From an uncultured Prevotella sp. (GTDB lineage: Bacteria; Bacteroidota; Bacteroidia; Bacteroidales; Bacteroidaceae), in NCBI GenBank assembly GCA_934120735.1, contig CAKOVA010000003.1, positions 1-61,789 of the forward strand: a stretch of DNA of 61,789 nt, in the 5' to 3' direction. The position numbers and the translations under genes are program-made. Position 1 is the stretch's first letter; every line of letters starts with the position of its first letter. Positions 61,674 to 61,789 of this stretch are shown one piece after another. Below the pieces are notes generated by a model that ran no database searches, was not told where the DNA came from, and was given only the letters and a program-made list of their open reading frames with translations.

Positions 61674-61789
61674 ATGGACATTCAAAGAATAAATCAGCAT
61701 ACATCCGCTTTTAATGAGATAACGCATTACATTGAGAGCGATAATGGCAAAGAAAAGGTTGAAGTATGGTTTGCACGCGAGCTTCAGTC
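61674..61789 (+). CDS. dinD: DinD-like DNA-damage-inducible protein, 5' part only
   Basis: The open frame starts MDIQRINQHTSAFNEITHYI and continues with VEVWFARELQ before the window ends. The WFARELQ motif at this point is characteristic of the DinD/BRO-N-like family, frequently encoded beside type I restriction genes. Only 38 codons are visible. Confidence 0.7.
   Translation, partial: MDIQRINQHTSAFNEITHYIESDNGKEKVEVWFARELQ

Overview
The window looks like a chromosomal segment of a Bacteroidetes bacterium, most likely of the Prevotella group. The evidence is a tmRNA tag reading GENNYALAA, -33 TTTG / -7 TAnnTTTG promoters before many genes, a SusC/SusD locus with ECF sigma factor and FecR anti-sigma, a GH92 enzyme, an LptE/SecG neighbourhood, and gene calls that match the phylum throughout. 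No complete insertion sequence, prophage, rRNA operon or CRISPR array is visible. Gene identities rest on motif and family recognition from memory; no database search was run.

Layout. (1) 1-8.4 kb, housekeeping: the start of a TPP-type riboswitch runs off the left edge, then dnaA, an MCE/MlaD protein with an N-acetylmuramoyl-L-alanine amidase, folB, a B12-dependent ribonucleotide reductase and a nitroreductase. (2) 9-12.6 kb (+): a two-gene outer-membrane operon, a beta-barrel protein with a seven-residue-repeat coiled coil and an OmpA-domain protein. (3) 12.97-21.7 kb (-), converging on it: a six-gene cluster encoding a vWA-like lipoprotein, a four-helix membrane protein, a tubulin/FtsZ-superfamily protein, a 1156-residue actin/Hsp70-fold protein, a coiled-coil protein and a zinc-ribbon membrane protein. 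This is the most unusual system here: a predicted envelope-linked cytoskeletal machine with both a GTPase-like and an ATPase-like filament-family protein. (4) 22-29 kb: GH92 glycosidase, a glycosyltransferase, a small lytic transglycosylase, a truncated leucine-rich-repeat gene and tRNA-His. (5) 29-37.5 kb: secG, a TPR-like gene, lptE, a sigma-54-type activator, a HigB/Xre toxin-antitoxin pair, a flippase-like protein, pdxA, a DUF4837 lipoprotein and rlmN. (6) 38.5-43.8 kb: a 1264-residue glycosyltransferase / DUF4922 / SpoIID fusion and an AmpG-like MFS transporter. (7) 44-53.7 kb: a glycan-utilisation locus (ECF sigma, FecR, STN-containing SusC, SusD, GH18, DUF1735-LamG). (8) 54-57.5 kb: a fimbrial-anchor-like lipoprotein, ptb-buk and tmRNA. 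(9) 57.7-61.8 kb: an esterase, an HU-like protein, a second toxin-antitoxin pair, a PDDEXK (DUF1016) nuclease between short direct repeats, gene remnants, and the start of a dinD-like gene.

Intergenic DNA is unusually patterned. Seven loci carry degenerate tandem arrays with an exact 22-bp period whose units have a dyad form, CAA-N11-TTG. Four of these arrays sit inside a larger composite element present in both orientations. A separate ~66-bp tandem repeat carrying a promoter -7 box lies upstream of the cytoskeletal operon and recurs near 37.5 and 38.3 kb. A block of 10-bp repeats in inverted arrangement lies at 42.3-42.5 kb.

How parts may work together (inference): the SusCD/GH18 locus and the distant GH92 enzyme fit stepwise breakdown of host N-glycans. 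The SpoIID fusion, AmpG-like transporter, amidase and lytic transglycosylase fit peptidoglycan turnover. The cytoskeletal cluster and the adjacent OmpA-type pair may form one trans-envelope structure.
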